A stretch of DNA of 64,000 bases from Actinomadura oligospora ATCC 43269. GTDB lineage: Bacteria; Actinomycetota; Actinomycetes; Streptosporangiales; Streptosporangiaceae. Of this stretch, positions 1 through 8,684 are shown piece after piece. Both the position numbers and the translations under genes were made by a program. Location of the stretch: positions 248,001-312,000 of the forward strand of contig NZ_JADG01000011.1 in assembly GCF_000518265.1 (NCBI RefSeq). Direction: 5' to 3'. The notes below the pieces were generated by a model. It saw nothing but the letters and a program-made list of their open reading frames with translations. It was not told where the DNA came from and searched no databases. Position 1 is the first letter of the stretch, and every line of letters starts with the position of its first letter.

Positions 1-453
1 GCCGGCGAGGCGGTAGGGGAAGTTCGGCACATAGGGCTGGGTGACGTTCGTCGCCTTCGGGTCGGGGCGGTAGAACAGCAACGTCGGCATGCCCGCGCCC
101 TGCATGCCGATGTTGACGACGGTCATCCCAACGCCCTTCATGCTGTTGTACATGTGCGACAGGGCCGCGAACTGCGTGCCCGTCGCGGGGTTCTTCTGGG
201 CCAGGCGGTCCACGTCCGCCTGGTTCCGCAGGACGGTGTAGCCCTTCATCAGTTTCAGCACGCGCCGCTGCTCCACGGCGAGGGTGGTGTACCGCTCGAT
301 CGGGGAGCAGGACGTTCCGTTGCGCGTGGTCTGGTCCGGGCGCTTCCCGGCGTCGGACGCGGTCGCCGCGTTGGCGGCGGCGGGGACGGCCAGCGCGGCG
401 ATGCCGATCGCCGCCGCGACGGCCTGACGCCGCCTCAGATGCTTGTTGGCCAC
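1..453 (-). CDS. secreted protein of unknown function (3' end cut by window edge)
   Basis: An open frame runs from a GTG at 453 to the window edge (151 codons, no stop), with a good ribosome binding site (AGGAGG) about 8 bases upstream. The N-terminus has RRR followed by a hydrophobic stretch ending ALAVPAAANAA, so it looks like an exported protein, perhaps through Tat. After it comes a mature part beginning near TASDAGKRPDQ. Two pieces suggest a helical then a beta-rich section, but I do not recognise the family. It is divergent from the flavoenzyme at 677, with a 223-base shared upstream region. It may be the edge of the cluster or part of it. Confidence 0.7.
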   Translation of the reverse strand, partial: MANKHLRRRQAVAAAIGIAALAVPAAANAATASDAGKRPDQTTRNGTSCSPIERYTTLAVEQRRVLKLMKGYTVLRNQADVDRLAQKNPATGTQFAALSHMYNSMKGVGMTVVNIGMQGAGMPTLLFYRPDPKATNVTQPYVPNFPYRLAG

Positions 454-676
454 GGAGCTTCCCTCCTGGGAGTGGTGGCTGATCCGCACACGACGCTAAA
501 GACGCGGGGCCGGGGCCACATCCGCGAACGTGCGATCTTCGTCCGTCCGGGAACGGCGCGGCGCGGGGGCGGGAGTTCGCAATCGGGAGGATGTGGCCGG
601 ATCACCCGGGTGTGACCCTGCTGCTGTGGCCGAACGGCCAGGCAAACCCTTCTTTCTTCCGCGGAGGTGGTGGCCG

Positions 677-2056
677 ATGAGCGGCGATCTCGGTGAACGG
701 GCGATCGTCCTCGGGGGGAGCATGGCGGGCCTGCTGGCCGCCCGGGTGCTCTCCGAGTCCTACGGACAGGTGGTGGTCGTCGACCGGGACGAGGTGCTCG
801 GCGTGCGGGAGTCGCGGCGCGGGGCGCCGCACACCGTCCACGCGCACGGGCTGCACGCCCGGGGCCACCTCATCATGGAGGAGCTGTTCCCCGGCTTCAC
901 GGGCGAGCTGACCGACGCCGGGATCCCGACCGGTGACCTGGGCGAGATGCGCTGGTTCTTCAACGGACGCAAGCTGCGGCCCGCGCACACCGGGCTCGTC
1001 TCGGTGACCGGGCCCCGTCCGGTGCTGGAGTACCACGTGCGCGAACGCGTGGCGGCGCTGCCGAACGTCGTGTTCCTGCAGAAGCACGACATCGGCGGGC
1101 TGGTGGCCGACACGGCCCGCGGCCGGGTGGTCGGGGTGCGGGTACGGTCGCGCGCCGAGGGGGCCGAGGAGGAGCTGCTCGACGCCGACCTGGTGGTGGA
1201 CGCCACCGGACGCGGCTCGCGCACTCCCGCGTGGCTCGCCGAGATGGGCTACGACCGTCCGCCGGAGGAGAAGGTCAAGGTCGGGCTGGCCTACACCACC
1301 CGGCACTACCGGACCAAGCCCGAGTGGTTCGACGGCGTCCAGTCGATCAACCCGGTGGCCTCGCCCGCCCACCCGCGCGGGGCGTTCTTCGGCCAGGTGG
1401 GTCCGGACACCTGCATCCTGTCGCTGACCGGCCTCCTCGGCGACTACCCGCCCACCGAGGACGAGGCGTTCCTGGAGTTCGTCCGCTCGCTGCCGGTGCC
1501 CGACGTCTACGAGGCGGTCCGCGACGCGGTGCCGCTCGACGACGCCGTCTCCTTCCGCTTCCCGGCCAGCGTGCGCCGCCGCTACGAGCGGCTGTCCCGG
1601 CTGCCCGACCGGCTCCTGGTCATGGGCGACGCGGTGTGCAGCTTCAACCCGGTGTACGGCCAGGGGATGAGCGTCGCCTCGCTGGAGGCGATGACGCTGC
1701 GCGAGCACCTGCGGCGGGGCGTCCCCGAGCCGAGGGCGTTCCAGGCCGCCGTCGCCCGGGTCGTGGACGTGCCGTGGGAGATCTCGGCGGGCGGGGACCT
1801 CGACTTCCCCGGCGTCGAGGGCCCCCGCACCCTGAAGGTCAAGGTGGGCAACGCCTACATGTCCCGGCTCCAGTACGCGGCCACCAAGGACGCGAAGGTC
1901 ACCGAGGGCTTCATGCGGGTGGCGGGGCTCATCGACCCGCCCACGGCGCTCATGAAGCCCGCGATGCTGGCCCGCGTCCTGCGGCACGCGGTCCGGCGGC
2001 CCGCGCCCGGGCCGTCCTGGCAGGGCGGCGGACGGCCGTCCGGCACGACGAGCTGA
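677..2056 (+). CDS. FAD-dependent monooxygenase (aromatic hydroxylase/epoxidase type)
   Basis: A 459-residue flavoprotein. The start is ATG 677, chosen because GGAGGT lies 8 bases upstream; the open frame extends further but without an initiation signal. It begins with a dinucleotide-fold glycine motif (GGSMAG, residues about 13-18) and has the second FAD/ribityl motif MGDAVCSFNPVYGQGM near residue 317. This places it among class A flavin monooxygenases that hydroxylate or epoxidise aromatic or polyene substrates using NAD(P)H. It has no membrane segment. It stands alone on the plus strand and ends in a strong hairpin shared with the MFS gene. A role in oxidising the enediyne core is plausible but not shown by sequence. 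Confidence 0.8.
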   Translation: MSGDLGERAIVLGGSMAGLLAARVLSESYGQVVVVDRDEVLGVRESRRGAPHTVHAHGLHARGHLIMEELFPGFTGELTDAGIPTGDLGEMRWFFNGRKLRPAHTGLVSVTGPRPVLEYHVRERVAALPNVVFLQKHDIGGLVADTARGRVVGVRVRSRAEGAEEELLDADLVVDATGRGSRTPAWLAEMGYDRPPEEKVKVGLAYTTRHYRTKPEWFDGVQSINPVASPAHPRGAFFGQVGPDTCILSLTGLLGDYPPTEDEAFLEFVRSLPVPDVYEAVRDAVPLDDAVSFRFPASVRRRYERLSRLPDRLLVMGDAVCSFNPVYGQGMSVASLEAMTLREHLRRGVPEPRAFQAAVARVVDVPWEISAGGDLDFPGVEGPRTLKVKVGNAYMSRLQYAATKDAKVTEGFMRVAGLIDPPTALMKPAMLARVLRHAVRRPAPGPSWQGGGRPSGTTS

Positions 2057-2112
2057 CCCGGACGGAGTCCCGGGCGGGCCGACTCGGACGGCCCGGCCGG
2101 GACTCCATGACA

Positions 2113-2144
2113 GAGGGGGCGGGCGCCGCGGCGCCCGCCCCCTC
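2113..2144. terminator. bidirectional hairpin terminator
   Basis: A perfect 32-base palindrome with 16-base arms and no spare loop, lying between the convergent flavoenzyme and MFS genes. It has no T-run, which is common for high-GC actinobacterial terminators. Confidence 0.75.
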
Positions 2145-2174
2145 TCAGCTGTCCGGATCCCAGCCGCCCGAACC

Positions 2175-3752
2175 TCAGGTGGCCGGCTGCTCCACGGCCT
2201 CGCTCGCGTCGGCCTCGGCCTCGGCCTTCTGCGCGCCGAACGGCGCCTGGTTCTTCAGGCCCACGAACGCGATGACGGCGAGCACCACGTACAGGAGCAT
2301 CGTGACGACGGCGACGGTGTGCAGGCCGCTGGTGAACGCGTCCTTGGCGTTCGCCAGCAGGTCGGTCCCCGCCTGGCCCTGCACGTTGGGGGCGCCGTAG
2401 ACGGCCCCGGCGAGGCCGTTCTTCGACGCGTCCGCCACCGGCCCGGGCACCCCGGACGGGATCACCAGGTCGTTGCGGTAGACCGAGGTGCCGACGACGC
2501 CGAGGACGGCGACGCCGAGCGCCGCGCCCAGCTCACCGGACGTCGAGGAGACCGAGCCCGCCGACCCGGCCTTCTCCGGCGGGGCGGCCGACATGACCAG
2601 CAGGCTGTTCATCATGCCGACGGGGCTGCCGCCGATGTAGACCAGGATCAGGCCCGTCATCAGCGTGGCCATGCCGCTGGTGACCGTCACCTGCATGATG
2701 ACCGCCAGGCCGGCGATCGCGATGACCGAGCCGATGACCAGGATGATCACGGGCTTGACCTTCTGGGCGATGCCGAGGGACATGTTCCCGAAGACGACCA
2801 TCGCCACCGACGGGGCGATCAGCCACAGCGCCACGTGCGTCGGGCTGATCCCCCGGACGAGCTGCATGTACAGCGTGACCGTGAGGCCGGTGCCGCCCAT
2901 CACCATGGCGACGACCAGGCCCAGGGCGACGCCGGTGCTGAGCGAGCGGATGCGGAACAGGCCGAGGTCGAGCAGCGGGTTCTCGATCGTCCGCTGCCGC
3001 CGGATGAACAGGGCGCCGAGCGTCAGGCCCGCCACGACGGCGAGGATCGGCCACAGGCCCCAGCCGTCGCGGCCGAGCTCCTTGATGCCGTACACGGTCG
3101 GCATGACGGCGCCGAGCGACAGCACCACGCTGATCAGGTCGAGCGAGCCCGCCTGCGGGTTGCGCGACTCGGGGATGAGGAACGGCCCGGTGATCAGCAG
3201 CAGCGCCATGACCGGGATGGCGATGAGGAACACCGACCCCCAGTAGAACGCCCCGAGCAGCAGGCCGCCGATGATCGGGCCGCCGATCAGGCCCAGCATG
3301 ATCGACGAGCCCCACGCCCCCATGGCGGCGGCGAGCTCCTTGGGGTTGCGGAACATGCCGGTGATGATCGCGAGCACCGACGGCATGATCGTCGCCCCGG
3401 CGAGGCCGATGACGGCGCGCGCCGCGATGAGCGTGGCGGTCGAGTCGGCGGTGGCCGCCAGCACGGACGCGACGATGAACAGCACGGCCCCCGCGAACAG
3501 GACGGTGCGCCGTCCGATGCGGTCGCCGAGGGTCCCCATGGTGATGAGGAAGCTCGCGATGACGAACCCGTAGATGTCGGTGATCCAGAGCTGCTGGATG
3601 CTGCTGGACCCCAGGTCCTTCGCGATGTGGGGAAGCGCCAGGATCGTCACGTTGATGTCGACGGTCGCCAGCATCGTGGGCAGGCAGAGCATCGCCAGTG
3701 CCACCCACTGCCGCCACCCCGCCCGGGGCGCGGATTCCACCTCTGCGGTCAT
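2175..3752 (-). CDS. MFS drug exporter, 14-helix DHA2 (EmrB/QacA) type
   Basis: A 525-residue membrane protein with about 14 hydrophobic segments. Its loop 2-3 motif is GDRIGRR (MFS motif A). The start is ATG 3752 with GAGGAC upstream; an earlier in-frame ATG adds 49 Arg-rich residues with no initiation signal. The tail is short, acidic and Ala/Glu-rich. DHA2 proteins export drugs by proton antiport. In enediyne clusters such a gene (SgcB in C-1027) is taken to export the chromoprotein or chromophore as self-protection. It is transcribed alone on the minus strand, with 165 bases separating it from the operon that ends at 3918. Confidence 0.88.
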   Translation of the reverse strand: MTAEVESAPRAGWRQWVALAMLCLPTMLATVDINVTILALPHIAKDLGSSSIQQLWITDIYGFVIASFLITMGTLGDRIGRRTVLFAGAVLFIVASVLAATADSTATLIAARAVIGLAGATIMPSVLAIITGMFRNPKELAAAMGAWGSSIMLGLIGGPIIGGLLLGAFYWGSVFLIAIPVMALLLITGPFLIPESRNPQAGSLDLISVVLSLGAVMPTVYGIKELGRDGWGLWPILAVVAGLTLGALFIRRQRTIENPLLDLGLFRIRSLSTGVALGLVVAMVMGGTGLTVTLYMQLVRGISPTHVALWLIAPSVAMVVFGNMSLGIAQKVKPVIILVIGSVIAIAGLAVIMQVTVTSGMATLMTGLILVYIGGSPVGMMNSLLVMSAAPPEKAGSAGSVSSTSGELGAALGVAVLGVVGTSVYRNDLVIPSGVPGPVADASKNGLAGAVYGAPNVQGQAGTDLLANAKDAFTSGLHTVAVVTMLLYVVLAVIAFVGLKNQAPFGAQKAEAEADASEAVEQPAT

Positions 3753-3917
3753 GCTCGTCCTCTCGTCGTCGGCGGGGCCGCGTCGGCGGCACGGCCAGGT
3801 CACGTACGGCCGATCTCGTTCACGGCTTGGGCGTACGGCTTGGTTATGTGACGACGGTGCGGGACGAAACTCACCGGGGCTTCTCGCCGATTGCGGCACC
3901 GGGGTCCGGACGTCCCG

Positions 3918-4985
3918 TCAGGACCCCAGTTCGACGCGCGCGTGGTCGCCGACGACGATCTCGTGCGCGTCGTTGCCGCGCGCGCCGGGACCGATCACCG
4001 CGGACCGGCCGATCACCGAGCGGCGGAACGCGCCGGTGAACGCGATCGTCGCGCCGTCCAGGACGATCGAGTCCGCCAACGTGGCCGAACGCAGCAGGCA
4101 GTCCGCCCCCACGGCCGTGGCGGGACCGACCAGGCAGTCGACGACCCGCGTGCCCGCGCCGATGACGGCGGGCCCGTGGATCCGGGAGCGCACCACGGCG
4201 GCCCCCGCCTCCACGACGACCGGGCCGTGCAGCTCGCTGGCCTCGTCCACCGAGCCGTCGACGCGCGGGACGAGGTCCTCCAGCAGGCGGCGGTTGCAGT
4301 CCAGCACGTGCTCGATCTCGCCCACGTCCCGCCAGAAGCCCGCGTACTCCCGCGCCCGGACCGTCGCGCCCTCGTCCACGAGCCACTGCACGGCGTCGGT
4401 GATCTCCAGCTCGCCGCGGGCGCTCGGCGCGATGGCGGCGACGGCCTCGTGGATCGCCGCGGTGAAGAAGTACACCCCGACCACCGCGAGGTCGCCCGCC
4501 GGATGCTCGGGCTTCTCCACCAGCCGGACGACCGCGCCGTCCGGGTCCACCTCGGCGACCCCGTAGGCGCGCGGGTCGGCGACCTTGCGCACCACGAGCT
4601 GCGCCGCCGCGCGGGTCCGGCGGAACTCCTCGGCGATCTCGGCGACGCCCTCCCGCAGGACGTTGTCGCCGAGGTACATCACGAAGTCGTCCTCGCCCAG
4701 GAAGGACCGGGCCAGGCGCAGCGCGTGGGCGAGGCCGAGCGGCTGGTCCTGGCGCAGGTAGGTGAGGCGCACGCCGAGCCGGGACCCGTCGCCGAGGACG
4801 CGCTGGATCTGCGACGCCCAGGTCCCCACGACGACGGCGACGTCCGTCACGCCGAGGTTCCTGATGTCGTCCAGCACGTACTCCAGCACCGGACGGTTCG
4901 CGACCGGGATCAGCTGCTTGGGCATGGAGTGGCTGAGGGGCCTGAGGCGGGAGCCGGAGCCGCCCGCCAGCACCAGGGCCTTCAC
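3918..4985 (-). CDS. sugar-1-phosphate nucleotidyltransferase (long RmlA/StrD type)
   Basis: A 355-residue protein that starts at GTG 4985, which overlaps the previous gene's TGA in a GTGA. It opens with the nucleotide-binding signature LAGGSGSRLRPLSHSMPKQL. The C-terminal third has the hexapeptide-like left-handed helix pattern (HGPVVVEAG.., RIHGPAVIGAG..), so it is the long form seen with antibiotic sugars (StrD-like) rather than short RmlA. It makes NDP-glucose from glucose-1-phosphate, the first step of the deoxysugar or pentose route. In this cluster it would feed the UDP-glucose dehydrogenase at 42387. Whether it uses UTP or dTTP cannot be read from sequence. It is the last gene of a coupled four-gene operon. 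Confidence 0.9.
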   Translation of the reverse strand: MKALVLAGGSGSRLRPLSHSMPKQLIPVANRPVLEYVLDDIRNLGVTDVAVVVGTWASQIQRVLGDGSRLGVRLTYLRQDQPLGLAHALRLARSFLGEDDFVMYLGDNVLREGVAEIAEEFRRTRAAAQLVVRKVADPRAYGVAEVDPDGAVVRLVEKPEHPAGDLAVVGVYFFTAAIHEAVAAIAPSARGELEITDAVQWLVDEGATVRAREYAGFWRDVGEIEHVLDCNRRLLEDLVPRVDGSVDEASELHGPVVVEAGAAVVRSRIHGPAVIGAGTRVVDCLVGPATAVGADCLLRSATLADSIVLDGATIAFTGAFRRSVIGRSAVIGPGARGNDAHEIVVGDHARVELGS

Positions 4986-6052
4986 GAGGGGTGCCTTTCG
5001 GTTGAGGACAGGTGCCAGTCCCACAGCCGCGCGCCGAGGCGGCGGGCCGCGGTCAGACTCGCCCAGGCCGTGGCCTCGACGAGCGTCCGGTCGTCCGGGC
5101 GGGTCGCGCGGAAGGCCGCGACGTCCGACGGGACGACCTGGTAGGAGGCCATCGCGGTGAGCAGGGTGAGGACGGCGGCGGGCGCCAGGTCGTCGCCCAG
5201 CCCGGCGGCGGCCTCGTGCGCCCAGGCGCGGCTCGGCCCAGGCGGCCGTCCGTCCCACTCGTCGAGAACGCCGGTGACGAGGTCGCGGACGGGCCGGGGC
5301 ACCGCGCGGCGGCCCGCCGCGTCGATCGCCGCGGCGGCGCGGGCGAACGCGTCGGCGACCGGGGGGCTGCCCGCCGCCCAGGCCATGTCCGCGGGCAGGA
5401 CGGCCTCGGGCAGCAGCCGCAGCGACCGTCCGGGAGGCAGGACGGCGTTCGGCCGCAGGAACCGGCCGATCCGGTCGCTCAGTGCTCCGCGCAGGACGGC
5501 GGGCACCTCGCTCGGGAGCACCGAGTCCTCGAGGAAGACGTTGACCATCCGGTTGAGGTAGTGGAAGGTCACCGCGACCCCGGCCAGTTCGGCGGCCTCC
5601 TCGGCGGTGCACGGCATCGGCTCGTCCTGGAGCGCCCACGCGGCGGCCGGACGCGGGGACGGGCCCGGGGCCGGACGCGGGGACGAGTCGTCCGCCCGCC
5701 CGTTCCCGTCCCCGTTCGCCGCGGTCGCGTTCCGTCCGGTGGACAGCGTGCGCAGGGTCGAGGTGTGCACCTCGACGCAGTAGGGGCAGGAGTTGGCCTC
5801 CGAGACCGCGGCGGCCACGGCCTCCCGGTCCACCCGGCGGGTGGTGCCCACGAGCAGGCTCTCGCGCAGCGTCATCCAGGAGGCGGCGAGCACCTCCGGC
5901 GCCGGGGAGTGCAGCGCGACGGGCGGGGCCAGCATCCCGAAGTCCCCCTCGAGCTGCGCGTAGACGACGGCGACCAGCCCGCCCGCCGATCCGGCGGGGA
6001 CCGGCCGCACGTGCCTGACCTGGCGCAGCGACCGGCGAAGCAGCCTCTTCAT
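4982..6052 (-). CDS. AhpD/carboxymuconolactone-decarboxylase-like protein
   Basis: A 356-residue protein starting at ATG 6052. Around residues 85-105 it carries ExxxCPYCxxxH (EANSCPYCVEVHT), the AhpD-type thiol redox motif of the carboxymuconolactone decarboxylase family. A linker of about 30 residues rich in Pro, Gly and Asp (near 110-140) separates this from a second helical half that lacks the motif, so it looks like a tandem AhpD fold with one dead copy. The substrate is unknown. It sits between the GMC oxidoreductase (3 bases apart) and the nucleotidyltransferase (4-base overlap), so all are made together. A peroxide-handling or disulfide-relay role beside an oxidase is plausible. Confidence 0.72.
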   Translation of the reverse strand: MKRLLRRSLRQVRHVRPVPAGSAGGLVAVVYAQLEGDFGMLAPPVALHSPAPEVLAASWMTLRESLLVGTTRRVDREAVAAAVSEANSCPYCVEVHTSTLRTLSTGRNATAANGDGNGRADDSSPRPAPGPSPRPAAAWALQDEPMPCTAEEAAELAGVAVTFHYLNRMVNVFLEDSVLPSEVPAVLRGALSDRIGRFLRPNAVLPPGRSLRLLPEAVLPADMAWAAGSPPVADAFARAAAAIDAAGRRAVPRPVRDLVTGVLDEWDGRPPGPSRAWAHEAAAGLGDDLAPAAVLTLLTAMASYQVVPSDVAAFRATRPDDRTLVEATAWASLTAARRLGARLWDWHLSSTERHPS

Positions 6053-6055
6053 CGG

Positions 6056-7708
6056 CTATCCCGCGAGGTCGCGCGCGAGCCGGGCGGTGCCGCGCCGCGC
6101 GCTGGTCTCGCCCTCGGGCGACGGCGCGCCGTAGCGGACGTCGATCCCGCGCTCCCGCGCCGCGGCGACGATGCCGGGGACCGACCGCTCGGCCAGCGCC
6201 GCGATGGTCATGGCCGGGTTGACGGTCAGGGCGCACGGCACCGCGGACCCGTCGGTGACGAAGATGCCCGGGTGGTCGCGGAGCTCGTGGCGGTCGTCCA
6301 GGGCCGAGGTGGACGGGTCGTCGCCGATCCGGCAGGACGCCAGCGGGTGGACGGTGTAGGCGCCGACGACGTCGTTGGTCCACGCCGCGACCTCGGCCAG
6401 CCCGTCACGCTCCACGATGTCCTTGACCTCGGCGTCGGCCATGGCCCAGGCGCGCAGCGTGTTGGCCGTGGGGTGGTAGCTGAGGGAGCCGCGGCCGAGC
6501 ATCTGCTGGGAGATCCGGTTGGCGTTGCCGGTCGGGGGCGGCGGGCCGAAGACGCCCTCGTTGTCGTCCTCGATCATCTGGAAGATGGTCAGCCAGGACG
6601 ACCACTTGGCGAGCAGCTCCTTCTTCTCCGCGCCGAACCAGGTCGGGTCCGCGCCGCCGGGGACCTGCGCCAGGATCGTCCCGAGGCCGGGCGGGAAGTA
6701 GAGCTGTTCCAGGGAGTAGCGGGAGTACTCGGGGAGCGAGCCGTCCAGCCGGTCCCAGTTGGCCACGCACGGGCCCTTGCCGATCTGGTTGGAGCCGTAG
6801 GGCAGGCCGTCCGGACGGTCGAGACCGAGCACCTCGCGGACGCGGTCCTCGTTGAGGATCGCGGTGTTGAGCCGTTCGCCGTTGCCGGAGAAGTACCGTC
6901 CGACGGCGTGCGGCATCGTGCCCAGGTGCGGCTCGCTGCGCTGGAGGATCACCGGGGTGGCCCCCGCGCCCGCGGCGAGGATCACCATCTTGGCGGCGAT
7001 CTTCCCGCTGCCGTGGTGGATCCGGTAGTCCTCCTCGTCGACGTGCTCGTAGTGGACGACGTAGCCGCCGTCGTCGGTGCGCGTCAGGTACTGCACCTCG
7101 TGCAGCGGCCGGATCTCGGCGCCGTGGGCGAGGGCGGCGGGCAGGTAGTTGAGCAGCAGCGACCGCTTGGCGTCGAACTTGCAGCCCGCCATCATCCAGT
7201 TGCAGTTGGTGCACTTCTCGTTGTCGATGGCGACCGGGACGGGATTGGCGGTGCGGCCCGAGTGCGCGCACATCGCGCCCCACAGGCCGCCCGCGTAGGT
7301 CACGTCGTTCCAGTCCTGGGTGTGGACGGGCAGCGCCTCGGCGACCCGGTCGTACCAGGGGTCGAGGGTGTCGCGGTTGATCGCGCCCGGCCACATCCGG
7401 CGGCCGATGCTGCCGTGCCGCTCGAAGATGAAGCGGGGGGCGCGGGGCATCGCCGCGAAGTAGACGACGCTGCCGCCGCCGACGCAGTTGCCGCCCAGCA
7501 GGCTCATGCCGTCGCCGACGACGAAGTCGAAGATCCGGGTGTAGGACGCGCCGAGCTTGAAATCGTGCTCGAACTCGTCGCTGCCGAGCCACGGGCCGCG
7601 CTCCAGCACGGTCACCTTCGCGCCCCCGGCCGCCAGGTGGTAGGCGGTGATGGCGCCGCCGAAGCCGCTGCCGATGACCAGGACGTCGGTCTGTTCCATG
7701 GCGCTCAT
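6056..7708 (-). CDS. GMC-family FAD oxidoreductase (SgcE9-like)
   Basis: A 550-residue enzyme. It shows GSGFGG at residues 13-18 for FAD binding, GGNCVGGGSVVY in the GMC signature position, and near the C-terminus HPLASCRIG and NPAMTIAALAE, the region that carries the GMC catalytic His/Asn. An internal CxxCxxxxxxC (CTNCNWMMAGC) is typical of the cholesterol-oxidase-like branch. The start ATG overlaps the upstream stop (ATGA). Nine-membered enediyne clusters carry a conserved oxidoreductase named E9; from memory that is a GMC enzyme, so this is probably its counterpart, acting on the core or its precursor. The ordinary alternative is an alcohol or sterol oxidase. Confidence 0.82.
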   Translation of the reverse strand: MSAMEQTDVLVIGSGFGGAITAYHLAAGGAKVTVLERGPWLGSDEFEHDFKLGASYTRIFDFVVGDGMSLLGGNCVGGGSVVYFAAMPRAPRFIFERHGSIGRRMWPGAINRDTLDPWYDRVAEALPVHTQDWNDVTYAGGLWGAMCAHSGRTANPVPVAIDNEKCTNCNWMMAGCKFDAKRSLLLNYLPAALAHGAEIRPLHEVQYLTRTDDGGYVVHYEHVDEEDYRIHHGSGKIAAKMVILAAGAGATPVILQRSEPHLGTMPHAVGRYFSGNGERLNTAILNEDRVREVLGLDRPDGLPYGSNQIGKGPCVANWDRLDGSLPEYSRYSLEQLYFPPGLGTILAQVPGGADPTWFGAEKKELLAKWSSWLTIFQMIEDDNEGVFGPPPPTGNANRISQQMLGRGSLSYHPTANTLRAWAMADAEVKDIVERDGLAEVAAWTNDVVGAYTVHPLASCRIGDDPSTSALDDRHELRDHPGIFVTDGSAVPCALTVNPAMTIAALAERSVPGIVAAARERGIDVRYGAPSPEGETSARRGTARLARDLAG

Positions 7709-8262
7709 TCCGGGCTCCCCGAGGGCGTCGTGGCGGGGTGGAGGCGGGCCAGCGGCCTGCCGTACGAATAGCGGGGGAAACGCCAGAGGCCGTCGGGGTC
7801 CGGCTGGGAGAACCCCATGGCGAGCAGCCCCGGATGCCCGGCCGCCATCGCGTCCGCGGTCTCGGTGTGGGCGGCCGAGTCGTAGGCCATGTTGCTGAAC
7901 AGCGTCAGCAGGACCCAGAACTCCTTCTCCGGGTGGCCCGGCGCGAGCAGCCGCCGCACCAGCGCCGTCCGCTGCGCGAACGTGAGCGCGACGAAGGGCG
8001 GGACGGACGCGTCGAGCGTCAGCCCCTCCCCGGCCGCGAACGCCTCCGCGTGCTCGCCGAGCCGCCGGACGAGGTCGCCGAGCATCGGGGTGACGCCGGT
8101 CGCCGACCAGTCCAGGAGTTCCAGCGCGCCCGCGGCGACGGCGCCCGGGCCCTCCGCGGCCCCGGCGACCGCGCGATCATCGGGAGAGCGTTTCTCGCCG
8201 GGGACAATGGTGTCCGCGAACGCCTCGAGCGTCATCGTCGCCTCCGGTGACCGGCCTGCCAT
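7705..8262 (-). CDS. small partner protein of the GMC oxidoreductase
   Basis: A 185-residue protein. I chose ATG 8262 because GGAGG lies 8 bases upstream; ATG 8268 is too close to that site, and the open frame to 8442 has no signal. The sequence has LEAFADTIVPGE near the start, as in small subunits that accompany GMC oxidoreductases (gluconate 2-dehydrogenase subunit 3-like proteins), and an Ala/Leu-rich helical middle. It ends in ATGA overlap with the GMC gene, which supports a working pair. No signal peptide is visible. I do not recognise a specific function beyond that pairing. Confidence 0.7.
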   Translation of the reverse strand: MAGRSPEATMTLEAFADTIVPGEKRSPDDRAVAGAAEGPGAVAAGALELLDWSATGVTPMLGDLVRRLGEHAEAFAAGEGLTLDASVPPFVALTFAQRTALVRRLLAPGHPEKEFWVLLTLFSNMAYDSAAHTETADAMAAGHPGLLAMGFSQPDPDGLWRFPRYSYGRPLARLHPATTPSGSPE

Positions 8263-8684
8263 GCGCATCGCCTCCGTCGTCGGTCCACGGGCCCCGTCGT
8301 CCAGCGCACCGGGTGCCGCACGGACCCATCGTCCGGGGCGGTCGTCGCGGCGCACATCCTCGGAATTGCCGTGCGGGAACGGTGCGGATGGCGTTGCGGA
8401 GGCGGCGCGCCGTCGCGGTGCGCGAACGCTGCGACGCCGCAAGGCGAAAGGGACACAAGGGGCGGGGAAAGGGACGCGCCGTCGCGGCGCGTCCCCGCGT
8501 GACAGCGGTGAGTTTCGGGCGCCTGACCGGTCTCATGGCTTGGGAGGGACCGGGCGGAGGTGAGTGCCGAATGAGAAAACCCCGAAGCGCGACATGGCCC
8601 GCCCCACGGATGTGATCATTTCTGGACGATGACAGGGTGAGTCAGTCCGCCCTGGAATGAGGCGACGGAAACGGCGGGGATCTC
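8263..8684. promoter_or_regulatory. intergenic divergent promoter region
   Basis: The 422 bases separate the minus-strand operon starting at 8262 from the plus-strand hydrolase at 8685. I see no convincing gene here. The sequence is GC-rich and should hold promoters for both directions, but I could not identify a clear -10/-35 pair. Confidence 0.5.

Noticed and set aside
602..1987. Long minus-strand open frame over the flavoenzyme at 677
   Set aside because: It is a shadow of the plus-strand gene: no binding site, poor amino-acid balance (Arg/His/Gln-rich), while the plus strand has clear FAD motifs.
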